From contig UBXG01000028.1 in assembly GCA_900469475.1 (NCBI GenBank), positions 62,001 to 126,000 of the forward strand: a DNA stretch of 64,000 nucleotides, written 5' to 3'. This DNA is from Hyphomicrobiales bacterium. Lineage in GTDB: Bacteria > Pseudomonadota > Alphaproteobacteria > Rhizobiales > Rhizobiaceae. Shown piece after piece: positions 54,959 to 64,000 of this stretch. Below the pieces are notes generated by a model. It did not search any database and was not told the DNA's origin. It saw only the letters and a program-made list of their open reading frames with translations. Within the stretch, counting starts at the first letter, position 1, and each line of letters starts with the position of its first letter. Made by a program: the position numbers and the translations under genes.

Positions 54959-57900
54959 ATGCTTTTCCTCTTGGCCGCGTCCTGATCCGGCATCGCTGTT
55001 CGTTTCTCGTCATTGGCCGGCGCTGCAAGCAAGGCCGCCATCTTCTTCTCGAAGCGCCCGATCGACGCCATCTTGACGGGGCCGAACCCCTTGATCTCTT
55101 CCGGCAGCCGAGCAAGCGCGACGGCATGGTCGTGCGTTTCGGCGGAAAGCTGTCTCGTGAGAGACTCGATCATCGCCTGATAGTCAGCGATCAGGCGCCG
55201 CTCCATCCGGCGCTCTTCGGTATAGCCGAAGGGATCCAGCGCCGTACCGCGCAGGAAGCGCAGCTTTTCCAGAAGCGCGAATGCCGGTCCGACCATTTTC
55301 TGGGGGATGGCGATCTTCGCCGGATTTCCGGTGCGTTTGTCGATCCGCCGTGACAGGATTGGTGGCGCCAGATGATGCCTGATGCTGAAGTCGCCTTCGA
55401 ACTGCGCTTCGATCGCAGCCTTGAAGCTCCGGTCGCGGTGCAGGCGCGCCACCTCGTATTCGTCCTTGTAGGCCATCAGCCTGAAGGCATTTTTGGCGAC
55501 GGCCATTGCAAACTCCTCGCCAGCCATGAGCCTGTTTTCGACCCGCCGCGCAGCATCGACCAGTGCCCGGTACCGGCGTGCATAGGCAGCGCTCTGATAC
55601 GCGACGAGAAAAGCCTCACGGCGCTCGATGATCGTGTCGAGTGTCTCGATGGGCTTGACCTCAGCTAGGTCAGTTCCCGCAGCGCTGGCGACGATATCGG
55701 GGGAGACCGCCGAGCGGCGGCCCCAGCCGAAGGCGGCACGGTTCATCGCAACGCCGGTTCCATTGAGTGCAATCGCCTGATCGATGGAGGCAAGGCTGAT
55801 CGGCACCAGGCCGCGCTGCCATGCATGACCAAGCAGGAACATGTTGGCTGCAATCGCATCGCCCATCAGCGCCGCGCCAAGCTTGGTCGCCGAGACGAGG
55901 TAAACGGTGTCCTCGCCGGCTGCGCGGCGCAGCGTTTTCAGCGTCGCTTCCTGCTGGAAATCGATCGCCGTGTTCTGGACGAAAGACGCCGTCGGCGCGA
56001 AGTGATTGTCGAGAACAGCGCGCGTGCGGCCAGCGCCAAAGGTCGATAGCGCATTGCGACCCGCCGACACCACGATGTCGAAGCCGAGCACCAGATCGCT
56101 TTCGCCAACGCCGATCCGGACCGACGACAAGTCACCAGCCATCCGCGCCACGCGAAGATGCGAAATGACAGCCCCGTTCTTCTGCGCAAGCCCCGTTTGA
56201 TCCAGCGTCTGCACAAAAAGCCCATCGAGATGCGCCGCCATCGAGAGGACAGCGCTGACGGTAATCACACCCGTCCCGCCGATACCGGCTAAGAGCATGT
56301 TGTATGGCTGCGCTCCGATATCCGGCAGAACAGGTAGCGGCATGTCATCGAATGTCGCTTGCTGAGCTTTCGCAGCCGGCTTTCTGATCTTTCCGCCCTC
56401 CACCGTGACGAAGCTCGGACAGAAGCCCTTGATGCAGGAAAGGTCGGTATTGCAACTCGACTGGTTGATTTTGCGCTTACGGCCAAACTCCGTTTCCTGC
56501 GGCTCGATCGAGATGCAGTTGGAAACGGCCGAGCAATCGCCGCATCCTTCGCAGACCAGTTCGTTGATGAAGGCTCGCTTGTCCGAGACCGCCAGCGTCC
56601 CGCGCTTGCGACGCCGGCGTTTCTCTGCCGCGCAGACCTGATCGTAGACCAGCACCGTCACCCCGTCGATCTCACGCAGCTCACGCTGCACCTGATCGAG
56701 TTCGTCGCGATGGTTGACCGTGACATTGCGAGGCAAGCGGCCCTGCCAGACCTCCGGCCGCTCGGCGACGACGGCCACTCTTGCAGCCCCTTCGGCCAGC
56801 ATCTGCCCGACAATACCGGGGACAGAGACCTCACCGTCGTGCTTTTGACCGCCGGTCATGGCGACGGCATCGTTATAGAGGATCTTGTAAGTGGCGTTGA
56901 CCTTCGCGGCGATCGCGGCCCGGATCGCAAGCAGGCCCGAATGAAAATAGGTGCCGTCGCCCATATTGACGAAGATATGCTTTTCATCGGTAAATTGAGA
57001 AAGCCCGATCCATGCGCCGCCCTCACCTCCCATCTGGGTAAAGGTCGAGGTGTTCCGGTCCTCAAGCCCGATGACCATCATGTGGCATCCGATACCGGTC
57101 GACGCACGGCTTCCTTCGGGCAGTCGGGTCGAGACACTGTGCGGACAGCCGGAGCAGAAATACGGATCACGCTTTAGTGCCGGACTTTCCGTCACGCTGG
57201 CTGCAACAATTGCTTCCATCTCCCGCGACCGGCTATCGAGATCATCGGCCTGTGGCCCGAGCACAGCAAGAATGGCCCTCGCGACGGCCACCGCATCGAT
57301 CTCGCCAACGGCGGATAGAAGCGGCGTGCCCGCCGGCCCGAGTTTGCCGAACACTCTTGGCCTGTCATCGGATGGCATGTTGAAGAGCAGAGCCTTGATC
57401 TGGTCTTCCATGATCGGACGTTTTTCTTCGATGACCAGCAGCGTCTCGACGCCGGCGGCAAACCGTGCGATCCCCTCCGGCTCGATTGGCCAGACAAGGC
57501 CCACCTTGTAGAGCCGGATGCCGAGCTCGCCGGCGCGCCGCTCGTCTATGCCGAGGCGCGAAAGCGCGCCCATCAGATCGAGCCAGGACTTGCCGGTCGA
57601 GACGATGCCGAGACGTGCCTTGGTGCGCTGCCCCTGCCAGATAGTGCGGTCGAGCCCGTTGTGACGGGCAAATCTATGGACCGCAGAAAGCTTGTCTTCC
57701 AGCCGGCGCTCCATCGCATGCGGCCCGTCAGGCCAGCGAAGCGACAGATTGCCTTGTGCATCCGGATAGACGATCGCGGGATGAGCCGGATCGAGATCGA
57801 CTGTTGCCGTGCATTCGACAATCTCGGTCTGGCACTTGAAGCCGATCCACGCACCCGAATAGCGGCTCAGCGCAAATCCCAGCAAACCGTAGTCGATATA

Positions 57901-58467
57901 TTCGGCGACGCCGGCAGGCGACAGCAAAGGCACCATGGCCGATATCAGGTTGTGCTCGCTCTGATGCGGCAAGGTCGATGAGACGGCGCCATGATCGTCG
58001 CCGACGAGCAGCAGCACGCCACCGTTCGGGTTGGTGCCGACGGCATTGGCATGCCGGATCACATCCATGGTGCGATCGACGCCCGGGCCCTTGCCATACC
58101 ACATCGAGAAGACACCGTCGTAGCGGACGCCGGAGAACATTGCCGTTTGCTGCGTTCCCCATACAGCCGTCGCCGCCATGTCCTCATTGAGGCCGGGCTG
58201 AAAGCGGATATGGTTCCGGTCGAGATAGGTCTTGGCGCGCGCCATCTCGCGGTCGAAGCTTGCGAGCGGCGAACCGCGATAACCGGAGACGTAACCGGCG
58301 GTGTTGAGGCCCCTTGCCAGATCGCGCTGTCGCTGGATCATCGGAAGACGCACCAGCGCCTGTGTGCCCGACACAAGGATTTTTCCATGATCGACCGTAT
58401 ACCGGTCATCAAGGCTCGGGCCTTTTTCACTGGGCAATGCGCGGGCCGTCTCGGACAGGTTCTGCAT
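54955..58467 (-). CDS. Fused indolepyruvate:ferredoxin oxidoreductase (IorAB-type)
   Basis: 1170 residues, the usual size of the fused bacterial form. The N-terminal half is the thiamine-diphosphate core: GYRGSPLASFDREMARAK near residue 60, CSGCPHSVSTRLPEG near 437, and the diphosphate motif GDGTYFHSGLLAIRAAI...YNDAVAMTGGQ near 500-535. A ferredoxin-like cysteine set follows (CEGCGDCSAVSNC and CNTDLSCIKGFCPSF, about 637-685). Next come the gamma domain (LLAGIGGTGVITVSAVLSMAAHLDG, about 720) and a C-terminal helical domain. It decarboxylates aryl- or branched 2-oxo acids to acyl-CoA with ferredoxin as acceptor. Its start abuts the stop of the FAD-linked dehydrogenase gene with no gap. Confidence 0.92.
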   Translation of the reverse strand: MQNLSETARALPSEKGPSLDDRYTVDHGKILVSGTQALVRLPMIQRQRDLARGLNTAGYVSGYRGSPLASFDREMARAKTYLDRNHIRFQPGLNEDMAATAVWGTQQTAMFSGVRYDGVFSMWYGKGPGVDRTMDVIRHANAVGTNPNGGVLLLVGDDHGAVSSTLPHQSEHNLISAMVPLLSPAGVAEYIDYGLLGFALSRYSGAWIGFKCQTEIVECTATVDLDPAHPAIVYPDAQGNLSLRWPDGPHAMERRLEDKLSAVHRFARHNGLDRTIWQGQRTKARLGIVSTGKSWLDLMGALSRLGIDERRAGELGIRLYKVGLVWPIEPEGIARFAAGVETLLVIEEKRPIMEDQIKALLFNMPSDDRPRVFGKLGPAGTPLLSAVGEIDAVAVARAILAVLGPQADDLDSRSREMEAIVAASVTESPALKRDPYFCSGCPHSVSTRLPEGSRASTGIGCHMMVIGLEDRNTSTFTQMGGEGGAWIGLSQFTDEKHIFVNMGDGTYFHSGLLAIRAAIAAKVNATYKILYNDAVAMTGGQKHDGEVSVPGIVGQMLAEGAARVAVVAERPEVWQGRLPRNVTVNHRDELDQVQRELREIDGVTVLVYDQVCAAEKRRRRKRGTLAVSDKRAFINELVCEGCGDCSAVSNCISIEPQETEFGRKRKINQSSCNTDLSCIKGFCPSFVTVEGGKIRKPAAKAQQATFDDMPLPVLPDIGAQPYNMLLAGIGGTGVITVSAVLSMAAHLDGLFVQTLDQTGLAQKNGAVISHLRVARMAGDLSSVRIGVGESDLVLGFDIVVSAGRNALSTFGAGRTRAVLDNHFAPTASFVQNTAIDFQQEATLKTLRRAAGEDTVYLVSATKLGAALMGDAIAANMFLLGHAWQRGLVPISLASIDQAIALNGTGVAMNRAAFGWGRRSAVSPDIVASAAGTDLAEVKPIETLDTIIERREAFLVAYQSAAYARRYRALVDAARRVENRLMAGEEFAMAVAKNAFRLMAYKDEYEVARLHRDRSFKAAIEAQFEGDFSIRHHLAPPILSRRIDKRTGNPAKIAIPQKMVGPAFALLEKLRFLRGTALDPFGYTEERRMERRLIADYQAMIESLTRQLSAETHDHAVALARLPEEIKGFGPVKMASIGRFEKKMAALLAAPANDEKRTAMPDQDAAKRKSI

Positions 58468-59925
58468 CTACGCACGCTCCGGCACGCCCGGCGACGGCAT
58501 ATCGAAAACCCGACCAGGATTGAGAATGTCGTTAGGATCGAAGGCGACCTTCAGGCGGCGCATGGCATTCATCTCGGCGGCACTTCGCCCGAGAGGCAGC
58601 CACTTCTTCTTCTCAAGGCCAATTCCGTGCTCGGCGGAAATCGCGCCGTCGGCACGAATCACGGCAGAGAGAGTGATGTCGGCGATCTCCTCGGGATGAT
58701 GAGTGCGGACAAGAAAATGCAGGTTGCCATCGCCGAGATGGCCGAAAATATAGATCTCGGCATTCGGATCAGCGGCCGCGATCTCGTGGCTGGCAGCATC
58801 AAGGAAGGCCTGTATGTTGGACAAGGACAGGCTGACATCGAAGCCGGAGACATGGTCCATCGAGAAGATGAATTCACTGGCAGCCTCGCGAAGCTTCCAG
58901 ATTGCGTGATACTCGCGCAACGACCCCGAAACAGCCACGTCCGTCGCGATTCCGCTTTCGTAGCACGCCATGAGCGCTTCGGAAAAACGCTCCTGATCGC
59001 CGGCCTCGTCCTGCCCCTGCATCTCCACAAGGGCATACATCCCGGCACCTGCCGCAACAGGTGGCTGAGCACCGGTCAGCGACAGAACCCCGTCATAAAC
59101 GTTCGGAAAAATCACTTCGAAGGCCGACAGCGACGGGCCGAGCGCAGAACGCAAATGCTTCAGAAGGGCAATAGCGGCACTTAACGACGGCAATCCGCAA
59201 AAGGCATTCGCTTGCGACCGCGGCTCTGGATGCAGCCGCAGACAGGCCCGCGTGACCACGCCAAGCACACCTTCGCTTCCGACGAAGAGCTGATTGAGAT
59301 CGAAGCCCGAATTGTCCTTGGGCAACCCCTTCAAGCTGGTCAACACGGAGCCATCCGCCAGCACAACCTCAAGCCCCAGAACCTGGGACCGATACATGCC
59401 ATAGCGCAGGACCCGAATACCGCCCGCATTGGTGGCAACATTGCCGCCAACCGTGGACGTGCCGCGCGCGCCGATATCGACGCCGAAAAACAGCCCGCAG
59501 CCTGCCGCAGCCTCCTGTACCGATTGAAGCGTAACACCGGCCTCTACTATGATGGTGGCGGCATTCTCATCCACCGGCGACAGGTTCACCATTCGCTCAA
59601 GCGAAAGCGACACTTCGCCGACACGAGGCCTTGCCCCGCCCGCTAGGCCCGTCCTGCCGCCTTGGACGACGACGGGCTGACCCAGACGATTGCATTCTTC
59701 AAGGATAGCGGACACTTCCGCCGTATCCGCGGGCCGGAAAACGATTATAGGGCGCTCACCGCGCTCGTCGGTTGCGTCACCACGATAGCCGTCGCCGACG
59801 TCGTCGCCGGCGAGAACGGCCTTACTACCGATCCTCCCGCTCAGACGGCGCAGCAACTCTGCATGCCGGCCGACAGGCGTACAGGCATCTTGGGCAATCT
59901 CCGCCCGACCAGTCGATCCGCCCAA
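58468..59925 (-). CDS. FAD-linked D-2-hydroxyacid dehydrogenase (GlcD/D-lactate type)
   Basis: 485 residues from a TTG at 59923-59925 that has AAGGGG 8 nt upstream. PCMH-type FAD motif VVVQGGRTGLAGGARP (about 86-101) and GTSTVGGNVATNAGGIRVLRYGM (about 155-177). C-terminal cap with the metal-binding GHLGDGNLHFLV (about 415-426) and AEHGIGLEKKKWL. The family oxidises D-2-hydroxy acids to 2-oxo acids, which is just the substrate type of the oxidoreductase encoded next. First gene of the minus-strand operon. Confidence 0.88.
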   Translation of the reverse strand: MGGSTGRAEIAQDACTPVGRHAELLRRLSGRIGSKAVLAGDDVGDGYRGDATDERGERPIIVFRPADTAEVSAILEECNRLGQPVVVQGGRTGLAGGARPRVGEVSLSLERMVNLSPVDENAATIIVEAGVTLQSVQEAAAGCGLFFGVDIGARGTSTVGGNVATNAGGIRVLRYGMYRSQVLGLEVVLADGSVLTSLKGLPKDNSGFDLNQLFVGSEGVLGVVTRACLRLHPEPRSQANAFCGLPSLSAAIALLKHLRSALGPSLSAFEVIFPNVYDGVLSLTGAQPPVAAGAGMYALVEMQGQDEAGDQERFSEALMACYESGIATDVAVSGSLREYHAIWKLREAASEFIFSMDHVSGFDVSLSLSNIQAFLDAASHEIAAADPNAEIYIFGHLGDGNLHFLVRTHHPEEIADITLSAVIRADGAISAEHGIGLEKKKWLPLGRSAAEMNAMRRLKVAFDPNDILNPGRVFDMPSPGVPERA

Positions 59926-59961
59926 TTTCGTTCCCCTTGGTTATCTGGATCGAGGGCAGGT

Positions 59962-59977
59962 TATCGTCTATCCGATA
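59962..59977. promoter_or_regulatory. Dyad in the divergent promoter of the hydroxyacid operon and gntR
   Basis: TATCG-N6-CGATA within a wider AGGTT (59958-59962)...AACCT (59985-59989) symmetry. It lies in the 133-bp gap between the leftward operon and the rightward GntR gene and is a plausible FadR-type operator. Confidence 0.35.
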
Positions 59978-60058
59978 TTTGTCAAACCTATATTCAATTT
60001 TCAGTAGCGTTTTCGAAGCAGCCATGGCATCTATGAATCGAGGTAAGGGCAACAATCG

Positions 60059-60811
60059 ATGACGTTGAAATTTGATGAGGTGGTGAGGGCTGGCATCGCC
60101 AAGCAGGTTGCGGAGAACATAAAGTCCGCGATCATGGATGGCCGCCTGAAGATCGACGAACGGCTCCCCACGGAAGAGGATCTCGCGAGAAGCTTCGGCA
60201 TATCGCGGCCGACCGTGCGCGAGGCGCTGAAACGCCTGGCAGCGCAAAACCTCATCCATTCGAGGCGTGGCCCGCTCGGCGGAAACTTCGTCAAGAGGCC
60301 GGATCCGGAAGGTCTTTCCAACGCGATCACCGCAGCAGCAACCCTGCTTGTCGGCATCGGCGCCTTCGATATCGATGAGATCATTACGGCCCGCCTTGAG
60401 ACGGAGACGATCTGTTGCAGGCTCGCCTGCGAAAATCACGGCGCTGCCGATCTGGAGCGAATGGCGGCGGAGATAGAAATCCAGCGCGACGAGACGATCA
60501 GTGACGAAGACTTCTGTGCATCCGACGTGCGCTTTCATCGCGCTCTGGTGGATTCCACCTGCAATGGCCCGCTGAAGCTGATGATGTACACGGTGATCGA
60601 GTCCTTCATCCCCATCACCAACATGATCGTGTTCCGGGTTCGCGAACGCCGCAAGGTCGCTGGCTTCCACCGGCAGATCATGGAGGCCGTCGCCAGGCGC
60701 GACACCGAGACGGCGACAAGGGCATTGGCGGACCTGCTGGCCTACATTCGCAACAGCTACGCAACCGCGATGGACGCACGCGACAGGATGAAGGCACAGC
60801 CTCAGGTCTGA
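60059..60811 (+). CDS. GntR-family (FadR/FCD) transcriptional regulator
   Basis: 250 residues. Winged helix GRLKIDERLPTEEDLARSFGISRPTVREALKRLAAQNLIHSRRGPLGGNFVKRP (about 28-81), then an FCD domain with SDVRFHRALVDST, the pattern that supplies metal-binding His residues. Divergent from the hydroxyacid/oxo-acid operon and 39 bp before the enoyl reductase gene, so it probably controls both in response to a pathway acid. Confidence 0.9.
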   Translation: MTLKFDEVVRAGIAKQVAENIKSAIMDGRLKIDERLPTEEDLARSFGISRPTVREALKRLAAQNLIHSRRGPLGGNFVKRPDPEGLSNAITAAATLLVGIGAFDIDEIITARLETETICCRLACENHGAADLERMAAEIEIQRDETISDEDFCASDVRFHRALVDSTCNGPLKLMMYTVIESFIPITNMIVFRVRERRKVAGFHRQIMEAVARRDTETATRALADLLAYIRNSYATAMDARDRMKAQPQV

Positions 60812-60850
60812 CAAGGCGAACGGCCGATTTCAAGTGTAAAGGGGGAACGC

Positions 60851-61846
60851 ATGTCCGATACATTCCAGGCAATGGTCATCGACATGGCCGATGGCAAGCC
60901 GCAGGCCGGCTTCCGCCAGCTTTCACTCTCCGATCTGCCGGATCATGATGTTCTCGTCGAGGTTCATTATTCGACCGTCAATTACAAGGATGGTCTTGCC
61001 CTAACCGGCAAGGGACGGATAGCCCGGCGTACTCCCATGGTCGGAGGTATCGACCTTGCCGGAATCGTGGTTGAATCCCGATCGGACAAATGGGCGCCCG
61101 GCGACAAGGTCATCGTCAACGGCTGGGGCCTGTCCGAAACAGAATGGGGCGGATATTCGCGATTTCAGCGCCTGAAAGCGGAATGGCTGATCGCACTGCC
61201 CGAAACCTTCAGTCTTTCGCAGGCAATGGCAATTGGAACGGCCGGCTACACGGCGGCGCTGTGTGTCAATGCACTTGAGGATTGGGGCACGATCGCCAAC
61301 GATGATCGCGAAATTCTCGTGACCGGTGCGGCGGGCGGTGTCGGCTCGGTGGCGATCAGCCTGCTTGCGGACAAGGGTTACAAAGTAACCGCATCAACCG
61401 GCCGCCCGGAAACGCGGGACTATCTCGGGTCGCTCGGCGCGAGCGCTTTCGTTGACCGAGCATCGCTTTCAGAAAAGGGTGGCCCTCTACAAAAGGAGCG
61501 CTGGGCCGGAGTAATTGATTCCGTTGGCTCGACGACGCTTGCAAACGCACTTTCACAGACTGTCTACGGCGGGGCTGTTGCTGCCTGTGGCCTTGCGGCA
61601 GGCGCAGATCTGCCGGCAACGGTTCTCCCGCATATCCTGCGCGGCGTGGCACTGCTTGGCATTGATTCCGTTATGGCACCGATGCCCAAACGAATCCGCG
61701 CATGGCAGACCCTGGCCGAACACCTGAAAGCAGAAAGGATCGGGACATTGGCGAGGATCGAGCCCTTCTCCAAGCTCCCGAGCCTCGCTCAGGATATCGT
61801 CGAGGGCAAAATCAGGGGGCGTGTCGTGGTGGAGATCGCACCGTAA
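60851..61846 (+). CDS. acuI: Acrylyl-CoA/enoyl-CoA reductase, AcuI/YhdH type (MDR family)
   Basis: 331 residues; GGGGG shortly before the ATG. Zinc-free medium-chain reductase: VNYKDGLALTGKGRI (about 44-58), GGIDLAGIV, and the NADP-binding ILVTGAAGGVGSVAISLLADKGYKV (about 155-179), with no zinc cysteines. AcuI reduces acrylyl-CoA to propionyl-CoA and protects from reactive enoyl-CoA. Together with the enoyl-CoA hydratase in the divergent operon it suggests an acyl-CoA branch of the same pathway. Confidence 0.87.
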   Translation: MSDTFQAMVIDMADGKPQAGFRQLSLSDLPDHDVLVEVHYSTVNYKDGLALTGKGRIARRTPMVGGIDLAGIVVESRSDKWAPGDKVIVNGWGLSETEWGGYSRFQRLKAEWLIALPETFSLSQAMAIGTAGYTAALCVNALEDWGTIANDDREILVTGAAGGVGSVAISLLADKGYKVTASTGRPETRDYLGSLGASAFVDRASLSEKGGPLQKERWAGVIDSVGSTTLANALSQTVYGGAVAACGLAAGADLPATVLPHILRGVALLGIDSVMAPMPKRIRAWQTLAEHLKAERIGTLARIEPFSKLPSLAQDIVEGKIRGRVVVEIAP

Positions 61847-62362
61847 GGCTGCTCCCACCCGCGATCTGCCCTACCGTAAATCGCCATTGCCAGATGTCAT
61901 GCCGAGAATGAGCAGCCGTTGCGATCGGCTCTCATCCTCGGAGCAATCGCCGCATATCCACCGGGTAGCTGGTGCCTCGAAGCACGTAGTATTGACAGCT
62001 CATGGTAGGGGCATCACACCCGACCATCCTCATCCCAAGGCACAAGAGCGACCGGAGGATAGGGATGAGAAAAGGTCCTGCGCCTGGTGATTTCAGCAAG
62101 CACCTACTCCGCAAAGTCGCCTGGTGTCCACTGGAGGGCTATTGCGGCCGACACCATACCGGATGATCGGCGTTACAATTTTCATCAGATCGCGTTGCCA
62201 CGCCTCGGAAATCAGCAAATCTTCCGGCGCATTTTGGCGATTTTCTTCTATCCTTATGATATTTATATGAAACTATAATTTCACATAAAATGGCATGAAA
62301 TCTGCTTCTCTTTTCCTGACTGGGCGAAAGCTCGGCAGCAATTCATAAAGGAGGGAAACAGC
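61847..62362. other. Non-coding gap with imperfect hairpins and AT-rich promoter
   Basis: 516 bp without a credible gene. An imperfect 16-bp stem spans 61902-61941 (CCGAG...CAGCCG with CGGCT...CTCGG) and may end acuI transcription. CTCATCCC (62029-62036) and GGGATGAG (62062-62069) form a second hairpin. The last 130 bp are AT-rich; TGAAA-N6-TTTCA (62268-62283) is an operator-like dyad upstream of the binding-protein gene. Confidence 0.4.
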
Positions 62363-64000
62363 ATGACCAGAACATCATCGAATACCCAACATGACACCGG
62401 CCTGATTGCGACCCTTCAGACGATGGCGGCGGCCGGCTTCGCGGCCATCGTCCTAACGGCGGCGGCCGCAGATCCGGCGCTTGCAGCGGGGACGCTGCGC
62501 ATCGGCATGACGGCTTCCGACATTCCGCTCACCACCGGCCAGACCGACCAGGGCGGCGAAGGTCAGCGCTTCATGGGCTACACGGTCTACAATTCGCTAA
62601 TCGAATGGGACCTGTCGAGCGCCGACAAGCCCTCTGCTCTCATCCCGAGCCTCGCCACGTCCTGGCAGGTGGATGCGACCGACAAAACTAAGTGGACCTT
62701 TAAGCTGCGGGACGGCGTCAAGTTCCATGACGGCAGCGTGTTCAATGCCGATGCCGTCGTTTGGAACCTCGACAAGCTTTTGAAGTCCGACGCGCCGCAG
62801 TTCGACAAGCGCCAGTCGGCGCAGGGCAAGTCGCGTATTCCTGGCGTTGCGTCCTACAAGGCGATCGATCCTCTGACGGTGGAGATCACCACCAATGGAC
62901 CCGATGCAACGCTTCCCTACCAGCTGAGCTGGATCCTCATGTCCTCGCCGGCAAACTGGGAGAAGCAGGGCAAGAACTGGGATACCGTTGCCCAGAAGCC
63001 CTCCGGTACCGGTCCCTGGAAGCTCGAAAACGGCTTTACCCCACGCGAGCGCGCCGAGTTGACCCCGAACAAGGAGTATTGGGACAAGGCGCGCATCCCG
63101 AAGCTCGATAAACTGGTGCTGATCCCGCTGCCAGAGCCGAACACCCGCGTCGCCGCCCTGCGCTCGGGCCAGGTAGACTGGATCGAGGCCCCGGCGCCGG
63201 ATTCGGTGAAGTCGCTGAAGGACGCCGGCTTCAAGGTCATCACCAATTCCTACCCGCATAACTGGACCTGGCATCTATCGCGCATCGAAGGTTCGCCGTG
63301 GAACGACATCCGCATTCGCAAGGCCGCCAACCTCGCGGTCGACCGCACCGGCCTCAACGAACTGCTCGGCGGCCTATCGGTGCCGGCCCAAGGCTACATG
63401 CCGCCCGGCCACCAGTGGTTCGGCAAGCCGACCTTCAAGCTTGATTACAATGTCGAGGAAGCCAAGAAGCTGATGAAGGAAGCCGGCTACACGCCGGAAA
63501 AGCCGCTGACAACCAAGGTCATCATCTCCTCGTCTGGTTCCGGCCAAATGTTGCCGCTGCAGATGAACGAATACATCCAGCAGACGCTCGCCGAAGTCGG
63601 CATCAAGGTCGAATACGAGGTGATGGACTGGAACACGGTAATCAATGTCTGGCGCGCCGGTGCCAAGGATGCGAGCGCCAAGGGCGCCACGGCAATCAAC
63701 TACAGTTACTTTATCCAGGATCCGTTCACGGCGATGATCCGTCAGTCGCAGTGCAACCTCGCTCCGCCGACCGGCACCAACTGGGGTTATTATTGCGACA
63801 AGGAGATGGACGCGTTGTTCGACAAGGTGCGCAACACTTTCGACGCCAAGGAACAGGACAAGGTGATGCAGCAGATTCACGAGAAATATGTGAACGATGC
63901 GCTGTTCTTGATGGTGACGCATGATGTCAACCCGCGTGCCATGACGGCCAAGGTCAAGGGCTTCGTGCAGGCGCAGAATTGGTTCCAGGATTTCTCACCG
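62363..64000 (+). CDS. Family 5 (DppA/OppA-type) ABC substrate-binding protein, 3' partial
   Basis: The first 546 residues are seen; the gene runs past the right edge, though usual members have about 520-550 residues, so little is missing. AAAGGAGGG precedes the ATG. Sec signal peptide to about residue 42 (AAAADPALAAG). Motifs LIPSLATSWQVDATDKTKWTFKLRDGVKFHDGSVFNADAVVWNLDKLL (about 92-138), RVAALRSGQVDWIEAPAPD and NDIRIRKAANLAVDRTGLNELL are standard for peptide/nickel-type proteins. The permease and ATPase genes are expected beyond the window. The ligand is unknown. Confidence 0.9.
   Translation, partial: MTRTSSNTQHDTGLIATLQTMAAAGFAAIVLTAAAADPALAAGTLRIGMTASDIPLTTGQTDQGGEGQRFMGYTVYNSLIEWDLSSADKPSALIPSLATSWQVDATDKTKWTFKLRDGVKFHDGSVFNADAVVWNLDKLLKSDAPQFDKRQSAQGKSRIPGVASYKAIDPLTVEITTNGPDATLPYQLSWILMSSPANWEKQGKNWDTVAQKPSGTGPWKLENGFTPRERAELTPNKEYWDKARIPKLDKLVLIPLPEPNTRVAALRSGQVDWIEAPAPDSVKSLKDAGFKVITNSYPHNWTWHLSRIEGSPWNDIRIRKAANLAVDRTGLNELLGGLSVPAQGYMPPGHQWFGKPTFKLDYNVEEAKKLMKEAGYTPEKPLTTKVIISSSGSGQMLPLQMNEYIQQTLAEVGIKVEYEVMDWNTVINVWRAGAKDASAKGATAINYSYFIQDPFTAMIRQSQCNLAPPTGTNWGYYCDKEMDALFDKVRNTFDAKEQDKVMQQIHEKYVNDALFLMVTHDVNPRAMTAKVKGFVQAQNWFQDFSP

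Noticed and set aside
57991-59184. 397-codon plus-strand frame across the iorAB and FAD-dehydrogenase genes
   Set aside because: It spans two real minus-strand genes and has no domain pattern or ribosome site.

Overview
The window looks like part of an accessory replicon (plasmid or chromid) or catabolic island of an alphaproteobacterium of the Rhizobium/Agrobacterium type. It has high GC, AAGGAG-type ribosome binding sites, many 1-4 nt gene overlaps, and almost only catabolic operons, each with its own ABC or MFS importer and its own GntR or MarR regulator. No ribosomal, tRNA or core-replication genes are visible. The genus is inferred from recognisable protein families, not from a search.

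Layout. (1) 1-4453: the 5' part of a leftward hydantoinase A gene, divergent from an FAD amine/amino-acid oxidase gene across two dyad sites, then a histidine/phenylalanine ammonia-lyase homologue that lacks the Ser of the MIO-forming Ala-Ser-Gly triad. (2) 4557-11296, minus strand: a short-chain dehydrogenase relic, then a sulfur-scavenging operon in the order metQ-metN-metI, two DszC/SfnB-type flavin monooxygenases and an NtaA/SnaA/DszA-type monooxygenase. (3) 11654-22012: a GntR regulator with a near-perfect palindrome at its own start codon, divergent from one long, tightly coupled operon for cyanuric acid and biuret. It encodes a BMP-family importer, biuret hydrolase, cyanuric acid hydrolase, a second isochorismatase-fold hydrolase, a cupin and allophanate hydrolase. 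(4) 22266-24906: a small NmrA / NTF2-like / SDR / MarR unit behind a promoter with two dyads. (5) 24984-25400: a scar holding a transposase fragment and a probable molybdo-oxidoreductase fragment. (6) 25417-36427: a complete aerobic nicotinate (nic) pathway: MarR regulator, MFS carrier, nicX, nicF, nicE, nicD and nicC on the minus strand, and nicA-nicB on the plus strand.

(7) 36438-49073: directly behind nicB (10 nt gap) come two large glycoside hydrolases, then a PotDBCA-type importer, a NicF-fold hydrolase, a NicR-like MarR protein and a GH3 beta-glucosidase. I read this as a possible glycoside-uptake extension of the nic pathway; it is the most unusual association in the window. (8) 49179-61846: a minus-strand operon with a FAD-linked 2-hydroxyacid dehydrogenase, fused indolepyruvate:ferredoxin oxidoreductase, enoyl-CoA hydratase, 2-oxoglutarate/Fe(II) oxygenase and a PotDABC-type importer, divergent from a GntR regulator and an AcuI-type enoyl-CoA reductase. 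(9) 62363-end: the start of an oligopeptide/nickel-type binding protein gene.

Taken together the window is a scavenging island: ammonium from hydantoins, cyanurate, biuret and nicotinate, sulfur from organosulfur compounds, and carbon from hydroxy/oxo acids and glycosides. A GCATAC core inside palindromes recurs at three promoters (about 12.35-12.6, 32.07-32.2 and 41.4-41.6 kb).
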